Positions 23,279-35,705 of a stretch of DNA of 64,000 nt are shown one piece after another. Location of the stretch: assembly GCA_024362935.1 (NCBI GenBank), contig JANCRA010000067.1, positions 1,914,370-1,978,369 of the forward strand, read 5' to 3'. Source of the DNA: Setophaga petechia. Lineage: Eukaryota > Chordata > Aves > Passeriformes > Parulidae. A program made the translations under genes and the position numbers. The notes under the pieces are model-generated. The model worked only from the letters and a program-made list of their open reading frames with translations, was not told the DNA's origin and did no database searches. Position 1 is the first letter of the stretch. Each line of letters opens with the position of its first letter.

Positions 23279-24416
23279 GCAAAAGCTGGGATATGCACAG
23301 CAGGAAGAAACGACTGCGAGCAGAACAAAAATACCAGACCCAGAGCCTCACCACTCCCCTGAGTAATTGCACCTGAGGGCTGTTAAACAAACTGCCAGAG
23401 CCTGTGCTGTATTTACCACCCTGTGATGTTTAGAAAAGCAAGATAAGGAACGCTCCTGGACGTTATGATTGAGCCAAACACGAGGTAGACTTTAATCAGA
23501 CAAGGTTTACAGCCTCCCTTCAGGGTCTGGGGAGCAGCTGGGGTTGTGCCTTTAAAGGGAATGAAGCTTCTGCCACTCGAACCCACCTAGGAAATACCAT
23601 GTGTTGGTGGCACTGAAGGATGAGCTGGAAGGTGCCTTTCAACCCATAAATATTTTTCAGCATTTTTACAAAAATTGATTGAGGCATTTTAAGGGGTTTC
23701 ACCTCTGCACTGGTGTGTCCACAGCTGGATGCCATTGCCACATGGTCATGAGCAGTGACCTGACCCTCTCACTGTCCCAAGGAATCACCAACACCAGGCA
23801 CGGCCACAGCTCAGAGCTGCCACCAGTCTCCAAAATTTATCCTCTTGATGTATTATTCAAATACCACACATAAATTTTCTCAGAGAGTAAATTTAGTGGT
23901 TTGGAGCAGAGCCAGCCCCGTGGTGCATTTCCCATTCTGCAGCCGTGCCTCCTGCCCACTGCTGGGTACAAATGAGGAGAGTGCACTCTGGGAGGATTAG
24001 GAGGAGCTGAGAGGGATGGCAAGGATGCTAAATCCTGCAGCCCACACACTGAAAAGCTCACAAGGTCAGTGCTCACAAAATACAGTTCTCTCTGTGCCTA
24101 AAATTCAAATGAAATGTTTTGATCATTACTTCTCCTTATATCATGGTACTTGTTAAGCCTTGTGCAGGTGGGAGATGTGGGGAGCTGGATCTCCATGGAG
24201 ACACAGCAACTAAAGCACAGTCCAACATTAATGCAGCTGTTTTATCACATGTTGGGCCTGAACTTATCCTTTCAGAGCTCTGAAATGAGCTGCATGCAGC
24301 TTGCCTCAGCTTTTCAAAGATCAAGGACACCCACACCAAAACTTCTAGGGGAGCACAGCTATTCCCACTTGGAATGGATGCAGCTGGAAATTCCTAAACT
24401 TCTTTTTCCTCCTCCT
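23279..24416. other. Unique sequence, no gene seen
   Basis: Somewhat GC-richer than its neighbours. No family or domain recognised. Confidence 0.4.
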
Positions 24417-24652
24417 GAAAGAGCAGGAATTCTCTGCACCTCTCAGGTTGTAGGGGTGGGGTTTCTCTCTGGTTCCTTTTCCTGGGACCAGCTGCTGTCC
24501 ACTGGTGCTGTGCAGGAAGAAAAGGATGGGCACCGAAAGAGCAGGAATTCTCTGCACCTCTCAGGTTGTAGGGATGAGGTTTCCCTGTGAATTCCTTTCC
24601 CTGGGACCAGGTGCTGTCCACTGGTGCTGTGCAGGAAGAAAAGGATGGGGGA
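24417..24652. repeat. Tandem duplication, period 118 bp
   Basis: GAAAGAGCAGGAATTCTCTG begins at 24417 and again at 24535. The copies share 'cacctctcaggttgtaggg', 'cctgggaccag(c/g)tgctgtccactgg' and 'gcaggaagaaaaggatggg'. Identity is high (over 90% by eye), so it is fairly recent. Frames across both strands here come from the duplicate. Confidence 0.9.
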
Positions 24653-24807
24653 TTCCATGCCACCCCTGAATTTACAGGAAAAAGGGGTGCAAAAAATTAC
24701 TTCTCCTACTACCTGTGACCCTTCTCCAAAAGCCCAGGATGGCTGCTCCCAGTGTGGATTTGCTATGTAATAAATTTCCTTTTGTGCACCAAACCCTTTT
24801 CCTGAAA

Positions 24808-24930
24808 TCCTGTAATGGTTTGGGTTGGGAGGAACCTTATAGATCATCCATGCCATGGCAGGGGCACCTTCCACTGTCCCAGGCTGTTCCAATCCTGTCC
24901 AACCTGGCTTTGGACACTTCCAGGGATGGA
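24808..24930 (-). mobile_element. CR1 LINE 3' tail
   Basis: 'taatggtttgggttgggaggaacc', 'gatcatccatgccatggcagggg' and 'ggctttggacacttccagggatgg' in inverted CR1 order. Confidence 0.8.
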
Positions 24931-25734
24931 GTGGATTTTCCTCAGGTGTGTGATTTGCAGGGGCAGACAGGACTGGAACTCCTCAGCATCAATTTCAAAT
25001 TTCCTCTTAAAACCCTGAATTAAACTGTTCTGCAAATAACCCCCTACAACCCTCAAGTGCTTGAAAAAGGGGTGAAAACATCAAAATCACCTGGTTTAAT
25101 CAACTCAAAATCAGTTTCCTTTGGAAAAGGGATGTATTTTATCAGGGCTATTCCTCAAGTAGAACATTTATCTCTCAGCCTCTCCTTCTGTTAGAATTTC
25201 AGTCTGCAGAAAAACACAATGAACATGATTTGAGTTTGTTTTCTGGGCTCTACAAGGGCAGACAAAAGAAAGGAAAAGTCTTAATTTTTTCCCAAGCTTA
25301 AATGAACCAAAGGAATTATCACAGAGGAATAGAAAGCAGCAAAGAAATTTTGGATTGAGTCTGAATCAGGAGAAAAAATTGTCAGATTACTCAATGACTG
25401 CCACTTTCACAAGGTAAAGTGAATTTTTTGGACATAATTTTCTACTCTGAGGCTTTTTATTTGTTTGATAGGATAAATTCAAATAACACTTAATATTTCT
25501 AAAAAATCTATTAAGACTTTAATTTTGTAAGTCTGCAACTTGTGAATATTTCAGTTGAGAATAACCAGTATTTTTCTTCTGGGATAAGAGATCCAGATCC
25601 ATGCTGGTTGAAGCTGGTGGTAACAGCTTAGTTGAGAAGTCCTGTAATAGTTTTTCTGGTTCCAATATTTTTTCTGCATGTTCCATTCAAGGAGGAGTTT
25701 GGTGTTCCTCATATCCCACCTGCTTATCTTGAAT
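24931..25734. other. Unique AT-rich sequence, no gene seen
   Basis: Nothing recognised. The LTR that follows may extend left into 25560-25734, but the similarity is too weak to call. Confidence 0.35.
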
Positions 25735-26127
25735 CCCCAGAGTCATCTCCAGGCCTGTAGAATCCCATATGGCATCAGCTGAGTGGAAAAGTTGGAGAAA
25801 AAAGAAATGGGGGCTTTTGGAGTTTTCTTTTTTTTCAATTTGCTCCATTCAATCCAATTTTTATTCCCAAGTAACCATCATTCCTGATGGATTCCTTCTT
25901 TCCTGGGGAGCACTGAGCACCTTCCTGCCCATGGGAAGCCATGAATGAATTCCTTGATTTGTTTTGTTGTGTGTGTGGCTTCTCCTGTTTAACAATATTC
26001 ATTTCAACAAATGAGTTTTCTCCCTTTTAACCCTTTCAATTCTCTCCCCCATCCCTCTGAAGGGGTTTGGGGGAGAGGCTGAGGTGGGGCTGAGCTGCCA
26101 GCTGGGGTTAAACCATGACCCCAGGTA
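25735..26127 (-). mobile_element. ERVL-like LTR fragment, family G
   Basis: Read on the minus strand it starts near 26127 with 'catggtttaaccccagctggcagctcagccccacc' and then 'gatgggggagagaattg'. This is the well-known start of a bird ERVL-type LTR. Further in, 'ctcagctgatgccatatgggattcta' parallels the usual 'gcatgacatcatatgg' block. The 3' part is diverged or missing. Confidence 0.65.
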
Positions 26128-29100
26128 GGATGGGCTTGTTCAGATGGGTAAAAATATTGGCTGGGTGTTGGGATCCAGAACATTCCTCTGGCTGCCCTGG
26201 AGGACTCGAGACCCTGGCAGGGGCTCAGAGACCTTGGTATGGAGTCAAAACCACCTGTGCCTTTGATTTTAGCCCTTGGAAACAATTACCAACTTTGTGT
26301 GAGGAGTTACAAGCCACAAGAGTTTGAGTAGAATGATAGTGAATTTGTCACAGGGTGAAAAAGTAGAATTTTGGGGATTTAGAATGGGGGTTCAAGAGGC
26401 AAGATGGAGGAATCTGGGTGTGTCCTGTCCTTCTTCTTCTTCTTCTTGTCCTCCATCTTCTGCTGTGATGGTGGCACCTCTGGATTGGTTTAGAGTAGAG
26501 ACAGACTGTCTAACATAGGTGATGGGTATTGGAAAATTATTGTAAATAAAGTACAGGTAGTTCTTAGTATAAAAAGCTGACACCACCCCAAGGGCAGGGA
26601 CTGTGCCACAACCCAACCTGCTGGACAGATCTCAGCAGGTCAGAGAAAGAATGAAATACATAAGAGAAAATAAACAACCTTGAAAAGCAGAACCAATGAT
26701 TTCAACTTCTTCTTCGGTTGTGGGGCTGGGAAAAAAGACTTTCTAATACCTTGAGGGTCATCTCAACCACAGAAACCTGAGAGCTGGGAATCAAGGAAAT
26801 CTATTCCTCTGCTCCTACTTGCAGGCAAATTATTTTTCTGCTGGCAAAAAAGTCATTTTAACCCTTTGTTTTCGATGAACTGCTTCCAAATTATTTCATG
26901 GGTCTGTTTTGAAGCTCCTTCTCTGTGGAGCCATCAACTGCAACTCACCATGAGAAACATTGGCTTTTGTTTCCAAAATACTCCAGGAACATTGCTCAGA
27001 ATGTTTCAAAATGCTGAACAAATAATGAATGGTTCATCACAATTATTAAAAAACCTGATAATTGAGTGAATCACTGTGTTTTTATCTGGAGGAGGTCATG
27101 CTGAAATATGTGTCATGTTGGTATTTATTCTGGCCTCTGCTAGAATACCAAAACCCAAAACTTCTGAAAATTTATCAGAAATAAATGAAAATAAACAGGG
27201 GTTTGTTAATTGCAACAATGATATTATTACAGTGAGAGTATTGGTAGCTGTTTATATTAAAAATTCTGTATGTATTCTGTAAAACACCAGTGTGAGCCCT
27301 GGAAAACAAATTTGGAGAGAATAATATGGGACAAAGAAATAAATAGTGGCAGTGTCTGGGAGAGATGAACAGTGCTAGAGATGAGAGTTGCTTGCTCTGT
27401 CAGTTGTTTTTCTCTTCTTCCTTTTCCTGTCAATAATCCAATATAATTGAGGGAATCCAGACTAAAGAATGTGGTTTTTTGGTGCATCCAGGACTCCATG
27501 CATTTGTACTGCTTGAGGTGCTGCTAACCCAAGAGAGTTTTCATGCTTTTTTTTTTTTTGAGCTCAGATCTGCCTTTTCAATCTTTCATTTGCTCAGTTT
27601 TCCCAGCAGTTGTTTGGTGTGATGAACCTGAGTGGAGCCTCAAGTCAGCCTCTATTCCAAACTCTGCACTATTAGAATCATCTCAAAACATTTTTAAAGT
27701 CAATCTCATATGAAACTCTATTTCAAGTAGCTAAGGCCAAAATAATTGTTGAAGTTGGCATGGGAGAGACTAAAAAATCTGATTTCACTTTCATGTCACC
27801 TTTGTTTCCTTGGAAAGTCATGGAATGTGTATCAGTCAAGAATCAGGGAACAGGAACACTGAGCTCTGCAGTGCTCACAGGACACAGATCTCTGGGAACA
27901 AAGAGATTTTTGGCTGGCAGCAGCAGGAATAAATTATCCATAAAACAAACAGTGAGCTTGGAGTAAGGTGATTTTTGGGACATACTTTCACCTAGACCTG
28001 ATCTAATCACGGATTAGGATCAGTCTTTGTATGACTGTCCAAAACAGAGCATAAAACTAAAGGTTTTACTTCAGAACGTGGTGGAAACTCCTCCGTAAAA
28101 CCTCTCCTTTCTCCTGACCCTCCAGATAGATAGATAGATAGATTTGAGTCCTGCTCATCAAGTGTCCTTCTCTTAGAGGTCTCCAAAAAGCAATGTGAAA
28201 AAAGTTCTAAGAACTCTGCTCATCATGATGGAGTCATTTGTCTCTTTTCTTTCTCTCTTGGATCCCAGGGAAGGGTTAAGTCTCCAAATGGAACTTTGAT
28301 TCTTTGTTCAAGCCACGTTTAGCACAGAATGCCCTGTACCTCAGCACTGACACCTCTCTCTGCAATAAACTTTGAAAAAATTCCCTAGGGGAAAGTGCAA
28401 CTAGAGCAGGAGAGGAGCACAGTGACTCAGAGCACTCTGCTTGGAGCTGGCAGGGAAAGGATGCTCTGCTGGAGCTGGGAGATGCAGCAGCAGTGAAAAG
28501 AACAGAGTCAGAGTGTTTGCCCAAAAAATGTGTCCTACTTGGCCTCTAGAAGTGCCTGGGCTTCTCTGAGGTCATTTTGCACTCTGTTGTCTTCTGCTGC
28601 TGATCAGTATTCAGCCCCATGAAAATAACCCTGCATGTCTGTCCTTTAACCATGGAATTGTCCCCATGGCCAAACCCACTCAGGTGACACTGACTGTCAA
28701 AAGTTTCTGAATATTGTACTTTGAGTGAGAAACAGCACTGGCATCTCTGGGGCCTCAGGAAAGGCTTAAAATTGGGGATCCCAAGCCCTGGTGAGGCATT
28801 GCCACCATCCTGAGGCCCAAGGAGAACCCTGGTGTTCTCAAAGGAACATTCCACCTGTAGCTTGTTTGAGAGGTTACCAACAGATCTCCTGGGAGATAAG
28901 AAAAGGAAGGAAAACTGCTATTCCCTTTTATGCTCCCTCTTTCCAGAGCTGTTTGATATCCTTGAAAAGAGCAGAATCCTCTCAGATGCTGGGCCCATGC
29001 TGAGAGCTGCCTGGGCAGTAAGTCCTGGTGCCTGGGTGGATGTGGAAGCTGTGAGGCTGCTCCAAGTTTAGATCTTTATCTTTTGCTTGCCAGTAGATTT

Positions 29101-29865
29101 TTGATTTTTCCATTCCTGTGTTTCTCTTTGAACATCTCAGAAAAATGTATTTGGGCCTCTAGTAGAGATAATTCCCCAAAGGGCAGTTCCCACTAACCTT
29201 AACACATGGCAGCTGTGTAGGATGCAGCAGAAAGAGCAGGTGAGTCACTGTTGAGAAGCTTTTTGACATTTGGTGTTGCTTTATGGTCTGTAAAATGTGG
29301 CTATTTCTGAGAACACTGATGAGATCAAATGCTTCTCCTTCATTAATCCAGTTTTTCTGCTGAATCTCCTTCTGGTCTCGGTCATGTTTTTGTTTATAAG
29401 CTGTGCCAGTAGCTGGTGTCCATTTCTTACAAGAGGCAGGAACTTCTCAACCTGTATCCATGTATTTATCCCACAACACAATCTCATATAGTCTAAAATA
29501 CCCATTAATAATCTTGGTGCCCAAATATCAAAAACCCGATTTATTAAAATTCTCATATTGTTCTGAATATGAGTAATGTTTATCCATTAAGGTGCTCCTA
29601 AAGTGATGCCATTCTCTGATTATTACCTGGTAAAGAAATTGCAGACAGAAAGAAACATGCAGTTCTCCAAAGAGAGAAAGAGAGCAGTACTGGGGCCTTT
29701 ACTTAAGCAGTCTGAGAGTAAAAGACCATTGAAAGATGGGATTGGAAAGGGGAAAAAAAACTCTTTAAAGTGCCATTCTCCATCTTTTAACTGGAGAAAA
29801 ATAAAAGTGAAGAACACTGACCAATGGAATCTCCAACATCCCACAGGCAATCTTTGCACAGGCAC
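26128..29865. other. Unique sequence, no gene seen
   Basis: Contains a (TTC)n run at 26431-26447 and a (GATA)5 microsatellite at 28124-28143. Many short frames exist, but none has a recognisable motif. Confidence 0.45.
28124..28143. repeat. (GATA)5 microsatellite
   Basis: Five perfect AGAT/GATA units. Confidence 0.9.
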
Positions 29866-30120
29866 GGAGTGACAGGACCAGGGTGAATGGCTTCAAACAC
29901 ACAGAGGTAGATTTAGATGAGGTATTAGGAAGAAATTGTTCCCTGTGAGGGTGGGCAGGTCCTGGCACAGGGTGCCCAGAGCAGCTGTGGCTGCCCCTGG
30001 ATCCCTGTGAGTGCCCAAGGCCAGGCTGGATGGGCTTGGAGACACCTGGGATAGTGGAAGGTGTCCTTGCCCATAGCAGGGGGACTCAGATTGAATTTTC
30101 CTCCAACCTGTACCACTTCT
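29866..30120 (+). mobile_element. CR1 LINE 3' end
   Basis: 'gtgacaggaccagggtgaatggcttcaaac' and 'gatttagatgaggtattaggaagaaattgttccctgtgagggtggg' continue through the conserved 'gcccagagcagctgtggctgcccctgg' block. The tail is degraded ('cctccaacctgtaccactt'). Confidence 0.85.
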
Positions 30121-30804
30121 TACCTGTCCTTGAACAAAACAGAATTTATTTACCCCATTTCAAATGTTTCCAGGAAATGGAAACCCCTGGGGGGCACTGG
30201 AAACCTCAGACCACAGTAAAGGGTAAAGAGCTTAAAAACAACAGAGACAAATGAAAAAAGAGGAGGATGATCACAGGCAAGCCTCTGAAATATTTAATTG
30301 CAAGCTGAAGCTTCATTTATTTAGAGACAATGTAGATCTGTGTCACTGAACTCTGTGCAAATTGCCACGGGGTCTTTCTAATGCCCACTGGGCCTGAGTT
30401 CAGCAACGTGATGGATTGTTCAATTTACTGAGTAAACCAAGGGTTCTCTGTGAATTTTAGATGCTAATCTTCTGATTGAACTCCATTGCCAGAGAGACCT
30501 GCCCTACAAAGTTTGCTAATAAGAATCGACCCAACTATTGATAAGGATTTAAAGGGTTGATGCAGGATATTAAACAGGTATTGAACTCAGCTGCTCTCCA
30601 GCTACTGTTACAGAAAAAGTTTAAGGCTGTTGTAAACCTGCTAAAAATTAATAGATATCATCTCCACACGAAGTGACATCATTAATGTGTCATTAAGTTA
30701 GGGGACACCTTCATGTGAACAAGCTAATCATGAAAATTTGAGATGTGACAGAAGAATAAAAAGTACATGCCATCAGTGTGCATACAGAATCACACATTTA
30801 TCCC
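30121..30804. other. Unique AT-rich sequence, possible conserved noncoding DNA
   Basis: No repeat or frame stands out. The evenly complex AT-rich sequence from about 30282 to 30735 has several homeobox-like ATTA cores. A regulatory role is only a guess. Confidence 0.3.
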
Positions 30805-31015
30805 CATTGTCCTTCTTTCAGCAGGAATTTCTTCACAGAAAGGGTTGGCAAGCATTGGAAGGGGCTGCTCAGGGAAATGGTGGAGTCCTCACCCCTGGAG
30901 GGGTCCAAGGAAGGTCTGGAGGTGGCACTCAGTGCTCTGGGCAGGTGACAAGGTGGGGACCAGGAAGATTGGGCTTGATATCTGAGAGATCTTCTCCAAC
31001 CTAAATGATTCTGAG
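30805..31015 (+). mobile_element. CR1 LINE 3' end, diverged subtype
   Basis: 'gcaggaatttcttcacagaaagggttggcaagcattggaaggggctgctcagggaaatggtggagtcc' continues to 'ctccaacctaaatgattctgagag'. This is a CR1 lineage different from most others in the window. Confidence 0.8.
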
Positions 31016-31375
31016 AGTTTTAAATGTGAAGATACAAATTTGAAAAATTCGGAGTAAAAGGGCTCAGAGGAGATTTCAAACTGAACCCAGCTCTGATCTA
31101 TCAGTGTCATCATGGTTTAAATTACTGTGGGTGGGCCTGGTGGCCTCAGTGCCAAAATCAGTCTTGTGTTGGACCTTACATATCCAAAAAGCTGAGGACC
31201 TTTCCTTCCTGCCATTTTGCAAAAAGAAAAATCCATCAATGTGATTTTTTTGGCACTGTGGCAGGTCAGGCTCAGGCGTTAGGTTCTGGGTGTTTATTCC
31301 AAGAGGTGCAATAGGGGAAAATCACAGACACATTTCTCAGCAGCCTCCCAGGGGGGTTTTCTGCTGTTCATGGAG
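31016..31375. other. Unique sequence, no gene seen
   Basis: Nothing recognised. Confidence 0.4.
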
Positions 31376-31560
31376 AAAAACCCTCCACATCCACAGGTGT
31401 TTTGAACATTTCCAGGGATGATGATTCCAGTGTCTGACCACCCTTACAGTGAAGAAATTTTCCCCAATATCCAATCTAAACCTTCCCTGGTGGAAACTTG
31501 AGGATGTTTCCTCTGTTTCTGTCACTTTTAACCTGGGTGAAGAGACCTGACTCATATCTT
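31376..31560 (-). mobile_element. CR1 LINE internal 3' fragment
   Basis: 'ccacatccacaggtgttttgaacatttccagggatgatgattcc' and 'cccttacagtgaagaaattttccccaatatccaatctaaacc' are inverted CR1 sequence. The terminal tail is absent. Confidence 0.75.
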
Positions 31561-31976
31561 AGGAGAACTCAGTAGTTTTTTTCTGTTTCTTCATTGCTTA
31601 TTACTCCTAAAAGAGATGGGGAAGGACAACAGAAGGAGAGACACAAAAAGCCCCAAAGTAACTGTCTTTTGTTAAAAATCAAGACAATTCAGATGTCAGG
31701 TTACTATTAGGGAATTTTAAGAGCTTTCTTAATTAGCCTTACGTTAGAAGGCAGTAATTAGTATGTGTGTGCAGTACAGTCACTTCAACAAAAATTGATT
31801 TGGTTTAATTAGATTTACGCATCTGCCATTGCTCTAAACCTCAAAATAATTTGAAGTGTGGGTGGGTCTCCAATCCTAAATCAGAAGGGGAAAAACAGAC
31901 ACATAAACCTATAGCAAGATCTGCTAAATCTGGTGGAGTGCAGCAGAGTCACAACCAACATTCATATTCCAGAGTT
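31561..31976. other. Unique sequence with clustered TAATTA motifs
   Basis: TAATTA occurs at 31730-31735, 31755-31760 and 31806-31811, within complex sequence that is not a repeat. It could be a noncoding regulatory element. No gene. Confidence 0.3.
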
Positions 31977-32039
31977 CCTGGATTTATCCCCCATAAATTC
32001 AGTCTGACCTGGATTTATCCCCCATAAATTCAGTCTGAC
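31977..32039. repeat. Two-copy tandem duplication, period 31 bp
   Basis: CCTGGATTTATCCCCCATAA begins at 31977 and again at 32008. The two copies are identical across the unit. Confidence 0.95.
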
Positions 32040-33640
32040 TTTCATTCAGTGATTCTGGACCCAGCCAAAACTAAGCTGGTTTGAGCACCCAGAACATCTC
32101 AAGGGATGGACACCAGTTTCTGGAATGATGATTTATTTTTTTTTCCTTATCCTTTATTGAAGGGATCTATAAAGATTGACAATCTCAGAGTCACAGCAAA
32201 CAGCATTTAGTTGAGCAAGTATTAAATTTGATACACTGAGATGAGAAAATAATCAATTAACACTAAAAAATCCTTATCACTCGATGGAAAAGAGTGAAAA
32301 AAACCCCAAAGGATATGTCTTATCAACACTGAGACTTATAGATGGTTTGTTAATAGAATTTCCCCTAAAACTAAAGTTACAACAATAACTGGTATTCAGA
32401 GGAGGAATCACAACAGGCAGGATCAGAGATGCTGAATAAAAGGAATGGATTACAAACATTTTTTGTTTGTCAAGATCCTCCTGGTGTTCTCAGTGAATCC
32501 ATGAAAGTTTCTCAGTGTGGAAGGTGAAAAATGGAGTAACAGCTCTCAGATATTTGCTTCTTGGCTCTACCAAAACAGAAATACAAAATTAACAGTTTGG
32601 ATGCAGTTCTCCCACCTGAGTGATCCCATGATTCTAAGGGAGGCCAAGGCACAAGAGGTGGAGAGATCAGGAGGGGAGAGGTTTGGTCAATATTGCAGAG
32701 AGAAATCTTTTGAGAACCTTGCTGGGCTTTGTCATAAAGCATCTTTCAAGCTGTGTCTGTTCACCCAGAAATCCATTTCTTGCATGGAAGTTACCCACAA
32801 ATTGCCTGTATTACATGTGGTGGTTGACACCAACATCCCCAGTTTTCTACATTCCCTAATTCTAGACAAGAAAGACTGGGATTATTTTTTTATTTATTAT
32901 TTATACATCACGTAGTAAAAAAAAAAAAAAAAAATTTAAAAGCTTTGTGGTTTTGTGTTTGAAGCCTGTCCTAGCAATCATCAAGATTCAAAGAAGCTTG
33001 TCTAGCAATAAATTTCATTTTGGATAGCCTTGACATACCACATCTGTATTATGACATGTCCAAATTTTTAATGGGAATTTGAGCCATCTCTCCATTTTGA
33101 TTGAAAGGCTACAATGTGAACTAAGACCTAGAGAAAAAAAAGCCCTTTATTCAGTTATAAAATCTGCTTTGATTAACCTGGTAACACCTTTCTGGCCATG
33201 TAGGGAATGACTTTGCTCTCTCTCTTACACCTTCTAAAAAGAGGTTTTGTGATAGAGATTTTAACCTGATGACTACCAGTGCTTAAATCTGATGATGGTA
33301 GAAATCCTTCTGGCTGAAGTGATATCTCAGAAAGCCTCACCCTGACTTCTGATTTTTGAATCTTGTCTTTGGGAGATGTTTTCAGAGAAAACAAAAACCC
33401 CAAATAAACCCAAAACCCCTGAACATCTCTCTGAAACCATTCCTTCAATAAAGTGAAATTTCAAGGTGATAGAAATGTGATATCTCAGCTGTGTCTCTGG
33501 GCTTTCCAGACCTGTGAACAAAGTGTGGAGCACAGTTAATCCCATCCTGAAAGAGGATTCCAAAAGGGCCCCAAGAGCTGCATCCTGGAGGTTTCCATTC
33601 CCTTCCCCTGAGTGGCCACAGGGGAGTCAGGGGTGACTTC
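32040..33640. other. Unique sequence, no gene seen
   Basis: A poly-A run of 18 lies at 32917-32934. The 132-codon frame at 32517-32915 has no recognisable domain. Confidence 0.4.
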
Positions 33641-34010
33641 CATGGGTCACATGGGTTACATGTCACATGTGACATCGGTCACATGGGTTACATGTCACAT
33701 GGGTCACATGGGTTACATGTCACATGGGTCACATGGGTCACATGGGTCACATGTGACATGGGTCACATGGGTCACATGGGTTACATGTCACATGTCACAT
33801 GGGTCACATGGGTTACATGTCACATGGGTCACATGGGTCACATGGGTTACATGTCACATGTGACATGGGTCACATGGGTTACATGTCACATGGGTCACAT
33901 GGGTCACATGGGTCACATGTCACATGGGTCACACGGGTTACATGTCATATGGGTCACATGGGTCACATTGGTCACATGGGTTACATGTCACATGGGTCAC
34001 ATGGGTTACA
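33641..34010. repeat. 9-bp minisatellite, CATGGGTCA and variants
   Basis: About 370 bp are built from CATGGGTCA and CATGGGTTA units, broken by CATGTCA and CATGTGA variants that shift the phase. The unit is a multiple of three without stops, so all plus-strand frames stay open and give His-Gly-Ser repeats. These are not proteins. CACATG E-box cores recur throughout, some as the palindrome CACATGTG. Confidence 0.95.
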
Positions 34011-34260
34011 GCTGGGGAACGATACATGAGCTGGATCTAACCATGTAATTAATGAACTAATTTTTTAATAAATATTAATTACTTAATTTAAAAAAAAATT
34101 AGAGATGAATTCATTTTATGTGAATTTTACCTGGATAAAACATCTATTTCCGTCTGTTCAGTGTAGACAAAAACCAGATTTTGACAAACCTGGATAGCAA
34201 ACAGGTTGAAACACTTTGTCTTGAATTTTGTTTAATATGAATAACTCTTGTGTATCATGT

Positions 34261-34376
34261 GGGATGGAGCTTTGAGTAACCTGGAGTAGTGGAAGGTGTC
34301 CCTGCCCATGGCAGAGGGCTGGAACTGGGTGGGCTTTAAGGTCCCTTCCAACCCATCCCAGGATCCTGTGATCACA
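34261..34376 (+). mobile_element. CR1 LINE 3' tail
   Basis: 'gatggagctttgagtaacctggagtagtggaaggtgtccctgcccatgg' continues to 'ttaaggtcccttccaacccatcccaggatcctgtgatc'. A short truncated insertion. Confidence 0.85.
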
Positions 34377-35232
34377 GAGGTGTGATTTCAAGTGCTGATC
34401 TGACAACATCAATCAGAAATTTTGGTTTGGCTCAGAAGAAATTTACTGGGGAAAAGGAGTTTTGCATAGAATATTGGTATAAACTGAGGCTCTGTGACTG
34501 AAATTCACAATAAGTTGTGAAATTACATGCTGATATGATCCTGCAAACAAATTAATAATGCAGAACATAATAAAAATATCTACCCATGGCTACTTCTTAG
34601 TACTGGGAATGACTGATTAATCAAACTAGACAGTCCTGACCTCAGTCAAAAGCCATGAGCAGCCTTTTTCTAATCTAGAAAAAGAAAGAGCAATTCAAAA
34701 TTTAAGTAAGAACCTACCTATTTCAAGGCAATAAGTTGAGGAGTGGATATTCCTCAGGGATTGTTAATTAAAGTCTGCTTTCTCTCTTTTTTTTTTTTTT
34801 TTTCTAATTACCAAATCTCTCAGCTAAGTCCAGTCAACCAGGAGAGCCTGTTGAAGTGACAGATCCCAAAGTGTGGAGATGGAGGGAAACAAACCCAATC
34901 TCACAACCTGCTTTTAATGAAGCAAAACATTCCTTCAGTGCCAGCTGGCTCGTTAGTAACAGGGATAATATTTTCCCAGCAACACAATTACCACAAGCAA
35001 GGCCAGAGGACACCTCATGTATCCCATAAAAATAAATATTCCTTGCATATCACAGTAAAGGTTGGCAGGTAGAGAACCTGGAAGGATAATCTGGATTGTC
35101 AGCTCTTGTGTGCAGGGTGGCTCTGTGATAAAGGACACATTGCCCACATTCCTGGGAGGGGGAAAAGAAGCAAAGAACCTGGCAGGAGGTGTCTTGGACC
35201 TGCACGTCCATGAGCATCCTGAGATGCATTGG
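34377..35232. other. Unique AT-rich sequence, no gene seen
   Basis: Poly-T run near 34787-34803. Nothing else recognised. Confidence 0.4.
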
Positions 35233-35655
35233 TGTGGTGTTCACATTCTCTGAAAAAATCTCTTCTCCCACGATTTTTCTCTTGGGAAGCTGAGAAGCCT
35301 CAGAGAAAAGGAAAACAATTCTTATCTCATTTGCTTCTCCTGTGTTGTGCTCACATGTGGAATGTGCTTGGAGATTGTTTACCCACAGGTGATTGTTCCA
35401 TTGGATTCTGCTGTGAGCTGTTTTCACTCTTTGGCCAATCAGGGCCAAGCTGTGTCAGGACTCTGGAAAGAGTCAGGAGTTTTCATTGTTATCTTTTTAG
35501 CATTCAGTAAGTATCCGTTCTGTATTCTTTAGTATAGTATAGTATCGTATTCTTTAATATAATATTGTATCATAAAATAATAAATTAGCCTTCTGAGAAC
35601 ATGGAGTCAGATTCATCATTCCTGCCTTCATCAGGGCATTCCCCTGCAAATACAA
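35233..35655 (+). mobile_element. Solo LTR, family B copy 2
   Basis: The block starts TGTGGTGTTCACATTCTCTG and ends CTGCAAATACAA. It is homologous to 19176-19593 and 46729-47175. It has a CCAAT motif in 'ttggccaatcagggcc' and a TAGTATAGTATAGTATC stretch followed by 'cataaaataataaa'. The target duplication is not clear. No internal retroviral sequence. Confidence 0.85.
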
Positions 35656-35705
35656 TACCTTGGATGCCTGGATTCCAAATTATTGCTGTCACTGAGATGA
35701 GAGGC

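Noticed and set aside
33612..34048. Overlapping His-Gly-Ser repeat frames up to 121 codons
   Set aside because: The 9-bp minisatellite has no stops in any plus frame. There is no start context or conservation evidence.
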